From contig CAMLJW010000295.1 of the NCBI GenBank assembly GCA_946480485.1, forward strand, positions 1 to 6,747: a DNA stretch of 6,747 bases, in the 5' to 3' direction. The stretch is from an uncultured Streptomyces sp. GTDB taxonomy: Bacteria; Actinomycetota; Actinomycetes; Streptomycetales; Streptomycetaceae. Both the position numbers and the translations under genes were made by a program. Under the pieces are notes generated by a model that was not told where the DNA came from, searched no databases, and worked only from the letters and a program-made list of their open reading frames with translations. Positions 1-5,533 of the stretch are shown here, piece after piece (positions within the stretch are counted from its first letter, which is position 1; each line of letters starts with the position of its first letter).

Positions 1-1813
1 CGCACACGAGCTGTACGAGCTCGGCAATGCCCTCCTCGGGGTAGGGCGCGTGGCCCTGGACCGCCCGGAACAGGAGCGCCCCGAGCGCCCACAGGTCGGT
101 GGCCGGTCCGATGGGCGCGGCCGGCTGCCCGTTCTCGTGAACGGGCCCTGCCTGCTCGGGCGCCCACCGTTCGGTAACCGGGCCCACGACCGCCATACGG
201 GCCTGGCGAGCACGCTCGGCGGCGAGAGCGGTGGTGGGGCCTCGGTGAGGGGGGCGGCTGGGGACGAGGTGATCCCAGTGGGCGGGTGGTGCGGTGGTGT
301 TGTGTTCGGGGTGGGTGAATGGGCGGGTGTGGTGGCTGCATTGGTCGGCTGGGTGGCTGGATTGGTTGGCGGAGTGGGTGGATTGGTCGGCGGGATGGAT
401 GGGGGACGGGTTGGGTACGCCGCTCGGCTCGGCGCCGGCTCCGTTTCCCGCCACGTCGGCGCCCTCTCCGCTACCTGCTACCCCGGTTCCGTGTCCATGT
501 CCATGTCCATGTCCATGTCCATGTCCGTGTCCGTGTCCGTGTCCGTTTCCACGTCCGTTTCCGCTTCCTGCTGCGCCCGTTCCGTTGCCGCTGACGGGGA
601 GTGCGGGGTGGCCCTGGCCGTTGCCGGCGACCGCGGGGGCTTCGCTGCGAGGCACGTCGCCGTGCCGGGAGTTCGCCCGGCCCGCTCCATACGGCTCGGC
701 GATCTGACGTGGCGGCGGAGTGTGTTCCACACCGTACGCGGTGGTCTGCCCTGAGGCCTGCGCGGCCTCGGTGTCGGTCTCGGCGGGCTGGGGCCGCGGC
801 GCGGGCAACGCCACGTTCTGCCCGCCCTCTTCCTCCTCGTGCACACCCGCCGCGGCCCGCGCACCGGTGCGGTAGGCCGCGATGGCTCCAGCCCGCGCGG
901 CCCGGACGTCGTTGTCGGGCTCCAACGCCCGCCGCCCCGCGGCCGGCGTCTGCGCCACGGGCGCCGCGGCCCCACCGCCCCGCACCGCCTCGACGGCGCC
1001 TCTGCCATCACCGGGAACCCGCGCACCGGGCAGACAAAGCGGGCCGGACGGGGGGCCGGACGGGCCGGGCTGACGATACGGGCCTGTCGGCACGGCGGGG
1101 CTGCCGGCGGTCGGCCCAAATCCGGAACCGGAACTGGGGCTGAGGCTCGAAGTGGGGCTGGGGCTGGAACCCCCCGGCTCCCCCTCGCCGACCGCACCCT
1201 CGGCAACCGGCACCGGGTCATACCCGCACAGCGCCTCCTCGGCCACCCCGGCCGCGAGACCTGTCAGCAGCACACGTCCGTCGTCGCAGATCAGCACCGT
1301 ACGGGCGGTGATATTGCGGTGCACCCACCCGTGCGCGTGCAGCACCCGCAGCGCGGTCAGCACGTCGGCGGCGACCTCGGCGGCCCGGTACGGACTCAGC
1401 GGGCGCTCAGCGAGCAGCGCCGCCAGCGGCCGGGCGGCCACCCACTCACTCACTATCCACAGCGACCCGCCTTCGGCGAACACGTCGAAGACCTGGTCGA
1501 GTCTGGGATGGTCGGGTATCTGGGCGGCTGCCTGCGCGGCCTCGATCGCCCGTCGCACGGCAGGCTCGGTGGGCCGCCGGGTGGTCCCCGCGGAGGCCCG
1601 CCGCACCCCGGCGTCCCGCGCCACGAACCTGTCGGGCACCCTGTGCGCGTCGAGTATCTCGGCCTCGACGACCTCGGGCAACGGCAGTTGCCTGACCAGT
1701 ACTTCCTGCCCGCTGTAGGTGTCGAAGGCCCGGCTCTCAAATTCGTCCTCGTCGGAGGACGGCAGGGGCAGGCGGTAGCGGTCGGCGAGTACCCGTCCCG
1801 CGTATTCGTCCAC
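1..1813 (-). CDS. Kinase-fold protein, catalytically degenerate (pseudokinase) with giant activation-segment insertion; 3' end outside window
   Basis: The frame is open from GTG at 1813 to the left edge (604 residues visible, C-terminus missing). GGGGGAGG at 1825-1818 precedes the GTG by 4 nt. Aligned by eye to the kinase upstream, the fold is recognisable: hinge-like LWIVSEW (118-124), helix E, catalytic-loop position HRNITARTVLI (165-175), APE (551-553), and helix F DLWALGALLF (573-582). Catalytic residues are lost: no glycine-rich loop, Arg41 where the VAIK lysine belongs, HRD is HRN (Asn167), the loop Lys and Asn are both Thr (169, 172), and DFG is GLA (185-187). Between 188 and 550 lies a low-complexity insertion rich in Ser, Pro, Gly, Ala and His. 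No membrane helix is seen in the visible part. ATP hydrolysis is unlikely; a scaffold or regulatory role is inferred. The missing C-terminus could add a membrane segment or another domain. Confidence 0.88.
   Translation of the reverse strand, partial: MDEYAGRVLADRYRLPLPSSDEDEFESRAFDTYSGQEVLVRQLPLPEVVEAEILDAHRVPDRFVARDAGVRRASAGTTRRPTEPAVRRAIEAAQAAAQIPDHPRLDQVFDVFAEGGSLWIVSEWVAARPLAALLAERPLSPYRAAEVAADVLTALRVLHAHGWVHRNITARTVLICDDGRVLLTGLAAGVAEEALCGYDPVPVAEGAVGEGEPGGSSPSPTSSLSPSSGSGFGPTAGSPAVPTGPYRQPGPSGPPSGPLCLPGARVPGDGRGAVEAVRGGGAAAPVAQTPAAGRRALEPDNDVRAARAGAIAAYRTGARAAAGVHEEEEGGQNVALPAPRPQPAETDTEAAQASGQTTAYGVEHTPPPRQIAEPYGAGRANSRHGDVPRSEAPAVAGNGQGHPALPVSGNGTGAAGSGNGRGNGHGHGHGHGHGHGHGHGHGTGVAGSGEGADVAGNGAGAEPSGVPNPSPIHPADQSTHSANQSSHPADQCSHHTRPFTHPEHNTTAPPAHWDHLVPSRPPHRGPTTALAAERARQARMAVVGPVTERWAPEQAGPVHENGQPAAPIGPATDLWALGALLFRAVQGHAPYPEEGIAELVQLVC
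293..397 (-). repeat. Imperfect 21-bp tandem repeat encoding a His-led heptad
   Basis: Within the pseudokinase insertion, residues 473-507 fall into five seven-residue units each starting with His: HPADQST, HSANQSS, HPADQCS, HHTRPFT and HPEHNTT. The first three (335-397) are clearly related at DNA level; the last two keep mainly the leading His and final Thr. The spacing is 21 bp without gaps, so the frame is preserved. The sequence is not amphipathic like a coiled coil, so a polar, disordered, histidine-bearing segment is more likely. Confidence 0.75.
491..562 (-). repeat. Hexanucleotide tandem repeat encoding (Gly-His)9 plus flanking Gly-Asn/Gly-Arg units
   Basis: Twelve consecutive hexamers, read on the minus strand as GGA followed by a variable codon, lie in frame in the pseudokinase. 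Nine (491-544) encode Gly-His: three with CAC, five identical with CAT, and one with CAC. The other three (545-562) encode Gly-Asn, Gly-Arg and Gly-Asn. GGA and CAT are uncommon codons in such GC-rich genomes, so their uniform reuse suggests expansion by replication slippage. The product (His at 425-441, every second residue) is a plausible divalent-metal ligand or flexible spacer; neither role is shown by the sequence. Confidence 0.93.
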
Positions 1814-1817
1814 GACG

Positions 1818-1825
1818 CCTCCCCC
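1818..1825 (-). promoter_or_regulatory. Ribosome binding site fixing the GTG start of the pseudokinase
   Basis: Minus-strand GGGGGAGG ends 4 nt before GTG at 1813. It is the only strong purine-rich site near the 5' end of this frame, and the N-terminus it implies (VDEYAGRVLADRYRL) starts just before the kinase-like region, as expected. The spacing is slightly short but matches that of the kinase upstream. Confidence 0.65.
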
Positions 1826-1877
1826 GGCCGCCCTGTGGTCAATTCCGTTGGCCACGCGTCCCGTTGTAGCCGCAGTT

Positions 1878-1902
1878 GTGGTTGCGCACGGTCCGCAACC
1901 AC
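1878..1902 (-). terminator. Perfect 9-bp inverted repeat: terminator of the active kinase gene or operator of the pseudokinase gene
   Basis: The arms GTGGTTGCG (1878-1886) and CGCAACCAC (1894-1902) are exact reverse complements around a 7-nt spacer. The element lies 72 bp beyond the active kinase stop and 64 bp before the pseudokinase start. As RNA it would form a stable stem-loop. No T-run follows on either strand, so it would be a U-tract-free terminator, a type often proposed in Streptomyces. The dyad is also compatible with a dimeric repressor site. The sequence cannot decide between these. Confidence 0.5.
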
Positions 1903-1959
1903 TCACGATATGTGCCGGAGGCAACTGCAGTGAGGGGATGCGAGATCTCGAGGCTCCCG

Positions 1960-1977
1960 TATCCCTCATATCCCTCA
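1960..1977 (-). repeat. 9-bp tandem duplication giving double in-frame stop
   Basis: TATCCCTCA occurs twice without a gap (1960-1968 and 1969-1977). On the minus strand the right copy begins with the TGA stop of the active kinase (1977-1975), and because the unit is nine bases the left copy supplies a second in-frame TGA two codons later (1968-1966). It looks like a small slippage duplication. Confidence 0.8.
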
Positions 1978-4170
1978 GGACTTGGGTTTGAACGTCTTCG
2001 CCAGCGTCCGCCATGTGTCCTTGCGGAGTTCCCTGCTCCACCCGGAGGCCTTCGCCGTGTACATGAGCGCGCACCCGAGCTGGTCGTTGACGACGAACCC
2101 GCGGTCTATCGTCCGGTACCTGGTTCCGCTTTCCACGTAGGTGAACTCCCAGTCGGCCGCCTTCCAGCCGCGGTATTCCACCTTCTCGATCCGGATCCGG
2201 TCGTACTGCGACCGCCGCATGTACCGCTCTTGGTTCTTCCAGTCCGCCACCGGGTCGCCCTTGGGCGTGGAGGTCCAGGCGACGAGCAACTTCTGCCCCT
2301 CAGGTCCGGTGAACCTGGCCCCCGCCGCGCTCGTGGACCTGTGCTTCCACCCCTCAGGCAGCCCGATCCTGAAGCCCTGGCTCCCCTTGTACGGCGTCAC
2401 GGCGACATCGTCCGCACCCTTGCCGCTGCCCTCCTCCGACCCGCTCGACCGGCCCGACGCACTCGCGCTCGGCGTGCCCACCCTGGTCGCGTCCCCGGTG
2501 GCAATGTCCGTCTTCTCGCCGCCGTCCGTGTCGGTGCTGCCGCTCTCGTCCTGCTTGGTGTCGCTTCCCGCGGTCGCCCCGCTGGACGCGGAATCGGTGT
2601 CGCCGCCCTTGCCCTTGGCTCCGGTGTTGTCAGCGAGCGTGACCGCAAGGACCGTACCGAGCACGGTGAGCACCACGACCACCGCGGCGATCACCAACGC
2701 CCGCCGCGACACCACATCGGTGAGCGGCGCCCTCGGGGGCATACGCGGCGGTGTGCCTCCGCCCGTCCCCGGAGTCCCGTCCGAAGTGGACTTCAATCCA
2801 GCGGTGGCGCTGTCGCGAGCCGGCCCGGCAGACGCCCCGGCCTTGTCCCCAACGGACGCCTGCGCACCGGAGGAAGCCGTATCCGAAAAAGCCGCGCCCG
2901 GCGAAACCGCACTCTGGGAAGCCCCGCCTCTCTGAGAAGCCGCGCTCGCCGCAACCTCCGCGGAGGATTCGGAGGAACTGGGGGATTCGGAGGAACTGGA
3001 GGAGGTCGAGGATCCGGAGGAGCTTTCGGAACTGTCGGGGCTGTCGGGCTTCCCGCGCGTCCCGGCCGCTGCCGTGGCCGCACCCGCCGCCTCGGCAGCG
3101 CCCTTGCGCACGGACCGGAACGCCCCGCGCAGCCGCTCCGCCGCCGCCTCGCCCTTCCTACTCGCCTTGCTGGTCCTGTTCCCCTTGCTCCCGGAACGTC
3201 TCTCTGTCTTCCGACCCGAACTGCCCTTGTCCGCAGGGGCGTCGGACACGTCGGGCACCTCGGGCAACGGCACGGCCTTCGTCGCGTCCGCCGGCTCCGG
3301 CTCGGTCTCCTTGGCCTCAGGCGCGTGGATCACTTCGTTGAGCATCGCCCGCGCGCCCGCGTCGTCGAGCCGCTGATGGGGATCCTTGAGGAGCAGCCCG
3401 TAGATGACCTTCTCCAGCGGACCCGCGTTCTTGGGCCGCTCGAGCGGCTCCGTCATCACCGCGGTGAGGGTCGCGATGGCGGACCCCTTGTCGTACGGCG
3501 GCACACCCTCCACCGACGCGTACAGCAGCCCACCGAGCGACCACAGGTCGGCCGCGCGGCCAGGCCTGTGGCCGCGCGCCCGCTCGGGCGAGATATAGGA
3601 GGGCGCGCCGACGAGCATGCCGGTCGACGTGATGGACGGGTCGCCCTCGACCTGGGCGATACCGAAGTCGGTGAGCACCACCCGGCCGTCCTCGGCGATC
3701 AGCACGTTCGACGGCTTCACGTCACGGTGCAGGATGCCCTCGCGGTGTGCCGCACGCAGTACGTCGAGGACGGCGAGCCCGACCTCGGCCGCGCGCCTCG
3801 GCGAGAGCAGCCCGTCCTCACGGATCGCCTCGGCAAGCGACTTGCCCTCGATGAGTTCCATGACGATCCATGGCCGGTCGTCCTCGTCGACCACGTCGAA
3901 GACCGTCACCGCGCCGTTGTTCCGGATCCGCGCGATCGCCTTCGCCTCACGCAGGGTGCGCGTGATCAGCCGCCGCTTCTCCTCCTCGTCGATGTTCCCC
4001 GGGAACCGCAGTTCCTTGACGGCGACCGTCCGGCCCAGCGTCTCATCCTTGGCCCGCCACACCGTACCCATGCCGCCGCGGCCGAGGACCTCTCCCAGCC
4101 GGTACCGACCGGCGAGGAGACGCTCGCTCTTGCCCTGACCAGATGCCCCGCCCCGCTTGGCCTCCGACAT
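1975..4170 (-). CDS. Transmembrane Hanks-type serine/threonine protein kinase with extracellular C-terminal domain
   Basis: 731 residues. The kinase domain spans about 23-275 with all catalytic motifs: glycine loop GRGGMG (30-35), Lys52 in VAVKEL, helix C Glu75, HRD (148-150), Lys152, Asn155, DFG (168-170), activation-loop Ser/Thr at 179-183, SPE (194-196) and DLW (208-210). It should transfer phosphate from ATP to Ser/Thr in the cytoplasm. Residues 285-489 are low-complexity, with a Ser-dominated stretch at about 377-403. One helix (491-513) crosses the membrane, followed by a Ser/Thr/Asp/Gly linker and a folded-looking extracellular domain (about 598-731). PASTA repeats are absent, so the ligand is unlikely to be sensed as in PknB-type kinases. 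ATG at 4170 is chosen because GAGGGG precedes it and the domain starts soon after; ATG at 4182 in the same frame is the alternative. The pseudokinase gene follows on the same strand. Confidence 0.95.
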   Translation of the reverse strand: MSEAKRGGASGQGKSERLLAGRYRLGEVLGRGGMGTVWRAKDETLGRTVAVKELRFPGNIDEEEKRRLITRTLREAKAIARIRNNGAVTVFDVVDEDDRPWIVMELIEGKSLAEAIREDGLLSPRRAAEVGLAVLDVLRAAHREGILHRDVKPSNVLIAEDGRVVLTDFGIAQVEGDPSITSTGMLVGAPSYISPERARGHRPGRAADLWSLGGLLYASVEGVPPYDKGSAIATLTAVMTEPLERPKNAGPLEKVIYGLLLKDPHQRLDDAGARAMLNEVIHAPEAKETEPEPADATKAVPLPEVPDVSDAPADKGSSGRKTERRSGSKGNRTSKASRKGEAAAERLRGAFRSVRKGAAEAAGAATAAAGTRGKPDSPDSSESSSGSSTSSSSSESPSSSESSAEVAASAASQRGGASQSAVSPGAAFSDTASSGAQASVGDKAGASAGPARDSATAGLKSTSDGTPGTGGGTPPRMPPRAPLTDVVSRRALVIAAVVVVLTVLGTVLAVTLADNTGAKGKGGDTDSASSGATAGSDTKQDESGSTDTDGGEKTDIATGDATRVGTPSASASGRSSGSEEGSGKGADDVAVTPYKGSQGFRIGLPEGWKHRSTSAAGARFTGPEGQKLLVAWTSTPKGDPVADWKNQERYMRRSQYDRIRIEKVEYRGWKAADWEFTYVESGTRYRTIDRGFVVNDQLGCALMYTAKASGWSRELRKDTWRTLAKTFKPKS
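1978..2376 (-). other. Unassigned extracellular C-terminal domain of the kinase
   Basis: Residues about 598-731 are compositionally ordered, unlike the linker before them. They contain GFRIGLPEGWKH near the start, several Trp residues (631, 644, 669, 674, 711, 720), the segment YRGWKAADWEFTYVESGTRY, and a terminal WRTLAKTFKPK. The opening (apolar strand, then LPEGW) and the closing TFKPK-like strand resemble small PsbP/LpqN-like alpha-beta domains as I remember them. That assignment is a guess by pattern. It is the likely sensor portion because it lies outside the membrane. Confidence 0.5.
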
Positions 4171-4173
4171 GCG

Positions 4174-4180
4174 TCCCCTC
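4174..4180 (-). promoter_or_regulatory. Ribosome binding site of the transmembrane kinase
   Basis: Minus-strand GAGGGGA lies 3 nt from ATG at 4170 (GAGGGG alone leaves 4 nt). It overlaps an in-frame ATG at 4182 that has only a GGGGCGGG stretch upstream, so the downstream ATG is preferred. The choice changes the protein by four residues only. Confidence 0.5.
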
Positions 4181-4206
4181 ATGCAACCCGCCCCGACAGA
4201 GCCTTC

Positions 4207-4233
4207 ATTGTCTCTCACCCCACGACCGGTCAA
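4207..4233 (-). promoter_or_regulatory. Candidate promoter for the kinase gene
   Basis: On the minus strand TTGACC (4233-4228) matches five of six -35 consensus bases, and GACAAT (4212-4207) matches four of six -10 bases. The spacer is 15 nt, shorter than the usual 16-18. A start site near 4200 would give a leader of about 30 nt. This is eye-matching only; a different sigma factor could be used. Confidence 0.35.
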
Positions 4234-4239
4234 TGCCCC

Positions 4240-4260
4240 AGGGTGGCCCTGCCCCACCCT
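4240..4260. repeat. 7-bp perfect inverted repeat in the divergent intergenic region
   Basis: AGGGTGG (4240-4246) and CCACCCT (4254-4260) are exact reverse complements around a 7-nt spacer. The repeat lies just upstream of the candidate kinase -35 and about 80 bp before the serine hydrolase start, so it could be an operator for either gene. In a C-rich tract a chance match is quite possible. Confidence 0.35.
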
Positions 4261-4327
4261 CCCCCGGGATGTCACACGGGGACCGCCCGACACCCCGAAT
4301 GAGCCGTACCGCATGATGGGCTGCGAC

Positions 4328-4336
4328 AAGGAAGGA
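4328..4336 (+). promoter_or_regulatory. Ribosome binding site of the serine hydrolase; start ambiguous between adjacent GTG and ATG
   Basis: AAGGAAGGA contains two overlapping Shine-Dalgarno cores. The first (4328-4332) is 6 nt from GTG at 4339. The second ends at 4336, 5 nt from ATG at 4342. Both starts are in frame and differ by one residue ahead of the signal peptide. Confidence 0.65.
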
Positions 4337-4338
4337 CC

Positions 4339-5418
4339 GTGATGCCGCCGTTGAGGACATTACTGGCCCTTTCTGTGCCCCTGGCCCTTCTCGGTATGGC
4401 TTCGCCCACCTCCTCGGCTCCTGCGACCCCGGCCTCGAACACCGCGCTCATGCAACTCGTCGCCGGAGGCAGGGCCCCGGCCGCCGCCCTGCTGGCGCGT
4501 GAGGAAACCAGTACCCGCTTCGCCCACGTGGAAGCGGTCTCCCCGTCTGACGGCGCCTTTGGTGCTTCCTCCATTCGCCGCGCCGACCACTTCCGCGCCG
4601 GCAGCGTCACCAAGACCTTCATCGCGACGCTTGTCCTGCAACTGGCCGCCGAGCAGCGCCTGTCCCTGTCCGACTCGGTGGACGCTCACCTGCCGGGCCT
4701 CATACGCGGCGCGGGCAACGACGGTCGCGCCCTGACCCTGCGCGCCCTGCTCACCCATACCAGCGGCCTCGCCGACTTCACCACAGACACCGCGGGCACC
4801 ATCCCCGTGACGTCCCTTCAGGCCATACGAACAGCACTCACCCACCCCCCGGCCGACCGCGGCCGCTTCGCCTACTCCAACACCAACTACATATTGCTCG
4901 GCATGGTCGTCGAGCAGGTCACCGGCCATTCGTACGCTGCCGAGGCCGAGCGGCGCATCATCACACCCCTCCATCTGACGGGCACCTCCTTTCCGGGAAC
5001 CCGTCGCTCACTGCCCGACCCACACGGCCGCGCGTACGCCACCGACGGTTCGGACGTCACCGAACTGGACCCGCGCGTGGCCGGCGCGGCGGGCGAGCTG
5101 GTCACCACGCTCGCCGACCTGAACCACTTCTACGCGGCCCTGCTCCGCGGCTATCTGCTGCCGCCCCGCCAACTGCGCGAGATGCTCAACACCCGGACCG
5201 CACACGGCTCGTACGGCATGGGCATCTACCCCGTGAAGCTCCCGTGCGGCACCACGGTGTGGGGCCACAACGGCCGCATCACCGGCAGCTACGTCCGGAC
5301 CGCAGCCACCCGCGACGGCCGTCGCGTCCTCACCTTCCGCGTGAACACGGACGCGATAGCAGACCCTGGCCTCGAACCCGCCCTGCTCTTTGCCGAGTTC
5401 TGCCCTCGCACCTCTTAG
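4339..5418 (+). CDS. Secreted serine hydrolase, DD-carboxypeptidase / class C beta-lactamase superfamily (R61-like)
   Basis: 359 residues from the GTG. Residues 1-27 form a signal peptide (Arg6, apolar core 8-20, likely cleavage after a SAPA-type site). The superfamily triad is present: nucleophile motif SVTK (Ser89, Lys92), YSN (Tyr179, Asn181) and HNG (310-312) in place of KTG. Conserved flanks include the LLTHTSGL (137-144) and NYILLGMVVEQVTG (183-196) segments. Two cysteines at 303 and 355 could form a disulfide; their spacing and the Cys-to-His offset of 7 fit what I remember of the Streptomyces R61 DD-peptidase. The enzyme should act outside the membrane on D-Ala-D-Ala peptides or related amides and esters. 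Peptidase, beta-lactamase and esterase members share these motifs, so the substrate is not settled. It is divergent from the kinase and convergent with glpD. Confidence 0.92.
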   Translation: MMPPLRTLLALSVPLALLGMASPTSSAPATPASNTALMQLVAGGRAPAAALLAREETSTRFAHVEAVSPSDGAFGASSIRRADHFRAGSVTKTFIATLVLQLAAEQRLSLSDSVDAHLPGLIRGAGNDGRALTLRALLTHTSGLADFTTDTAGTIPVTSLQAIRTALTHPPADRGRFAYSNTNYILLGMVVEQVTGHSYAAEAERRIITPLHLTGTSFPGTRRSLPDPHGRAYATDGSDVTELDPRVAGAAGELVTTLADLNHFYAALLRGYLLPPRQLREMLNTRTAHGSYGMGIYPVKLPCGTTVWGHNGRITGSYVRTAATRDGRRVLTFRVNTDAIADPGLEPALLFAEFCPRTS

Positions 5419-5481
5419 AACGAGCAGGTTCCGAGCAGAGGTCCCAGCTCACGACACCCGTTCGAGTGACGCTCGCCAGAC

Positions 5482-5503
5482 CCGGAGTCTTCGCCGACCC
5501 CGG
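5482..5503 (-). terminator. Candidate terminator hairpin downstream of glpD
   Basis: CCGGAGTC (5482-5489) and GACCCCGG (5496-5503) flank a 6-nt loop. Read on the minus strand, the eight pairs are complete with one G-U wobble; on the plus strand the same position is an A-C mismatch, so the hairpin suits the glpD transcript better. It begins 30 bp past the glpD stop. No U-tract follows. The rest of the 115-bp convergent gap holds only a weaker stem (CGAG/CTCG, 5463-5475) that could serve the hydrolase gene. Confidence 0.45.
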
Positions 5504-5533
5504 CCCGGAGCCCACCGGAGGCCCGGAGCGGCG

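Larger units (their letters stand above)
1814..1974. other. Intergenic region between the two kinase-family genes
   Basis: This 161-bp gap separates two genes on the minus strand. It is too long for translational coupling, so the downstream gene may have its own promoter or lie behind an attenuating structure. It contains the 9-bp inverted repeat at 1878-1902, a perfect 10-bp palindrome CGAGATCTCG at 1941-1950, an 8-bp palindrome ACTGCAGT at 1924-1931, and a 9-bp tandem duplication reaching the upstream stop. A minus-strand TATCGT (1910-1905) could be a -10 element just before the inverted repeat, but I see no convincing -35 hexamer. Confidence 0.6.

Noticed and set aside
293..397. 21-bp repeats considered as a CRISPR-like array or iterons
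   Set aside because: Units are contiguous without spacers, degenerate, multiples of three, and keep the reading frame, so a coding tandem repeat explains them.
50..754. Plus-strand frame with a Ser-Met/Ser-Val dipeptide repeat
   Set aside because: The repeat is the complement of the Gly-His hexamers. The minus-strand frame runs unbroken across it and carries kinase-fold motifs on both sides.
164..1252. Possibility that the pseudokinase is a frameshifted or broken kinase gene
   Set aside because: One frame is open from 1813 to the window edge with kinase-fold motifs before and after the insertion; the catalytic changes are substitutions in well-aligned sequence, not shifts.
1837..1842. TTGACC on the minus strand just upstream of the pseudokinase as a -35 box
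   Set aside because: A matching -10 would fall on the ribosome binding site and start codon, leaving no leader, and no -10-like hexamer is there.
1876..4302. 808-codon open frame on the plus strand opposite the kinase gene
   Set aside because: It is antisense to a gene with complete kinase motifs, is rich in Arg, Pro, His and Leu as expected for a GC-driven shadow frame, and shows no recognisable domain.
5502..5529. Direct repeat GGCCCGGAGC (5502-5511 and 5520-5529) as an attachment-site pair
   Set aside because: The copies are 10 bp long and 8 bp apart with no mobile element between them; they are likely chance similarity in GC-rich DNA.
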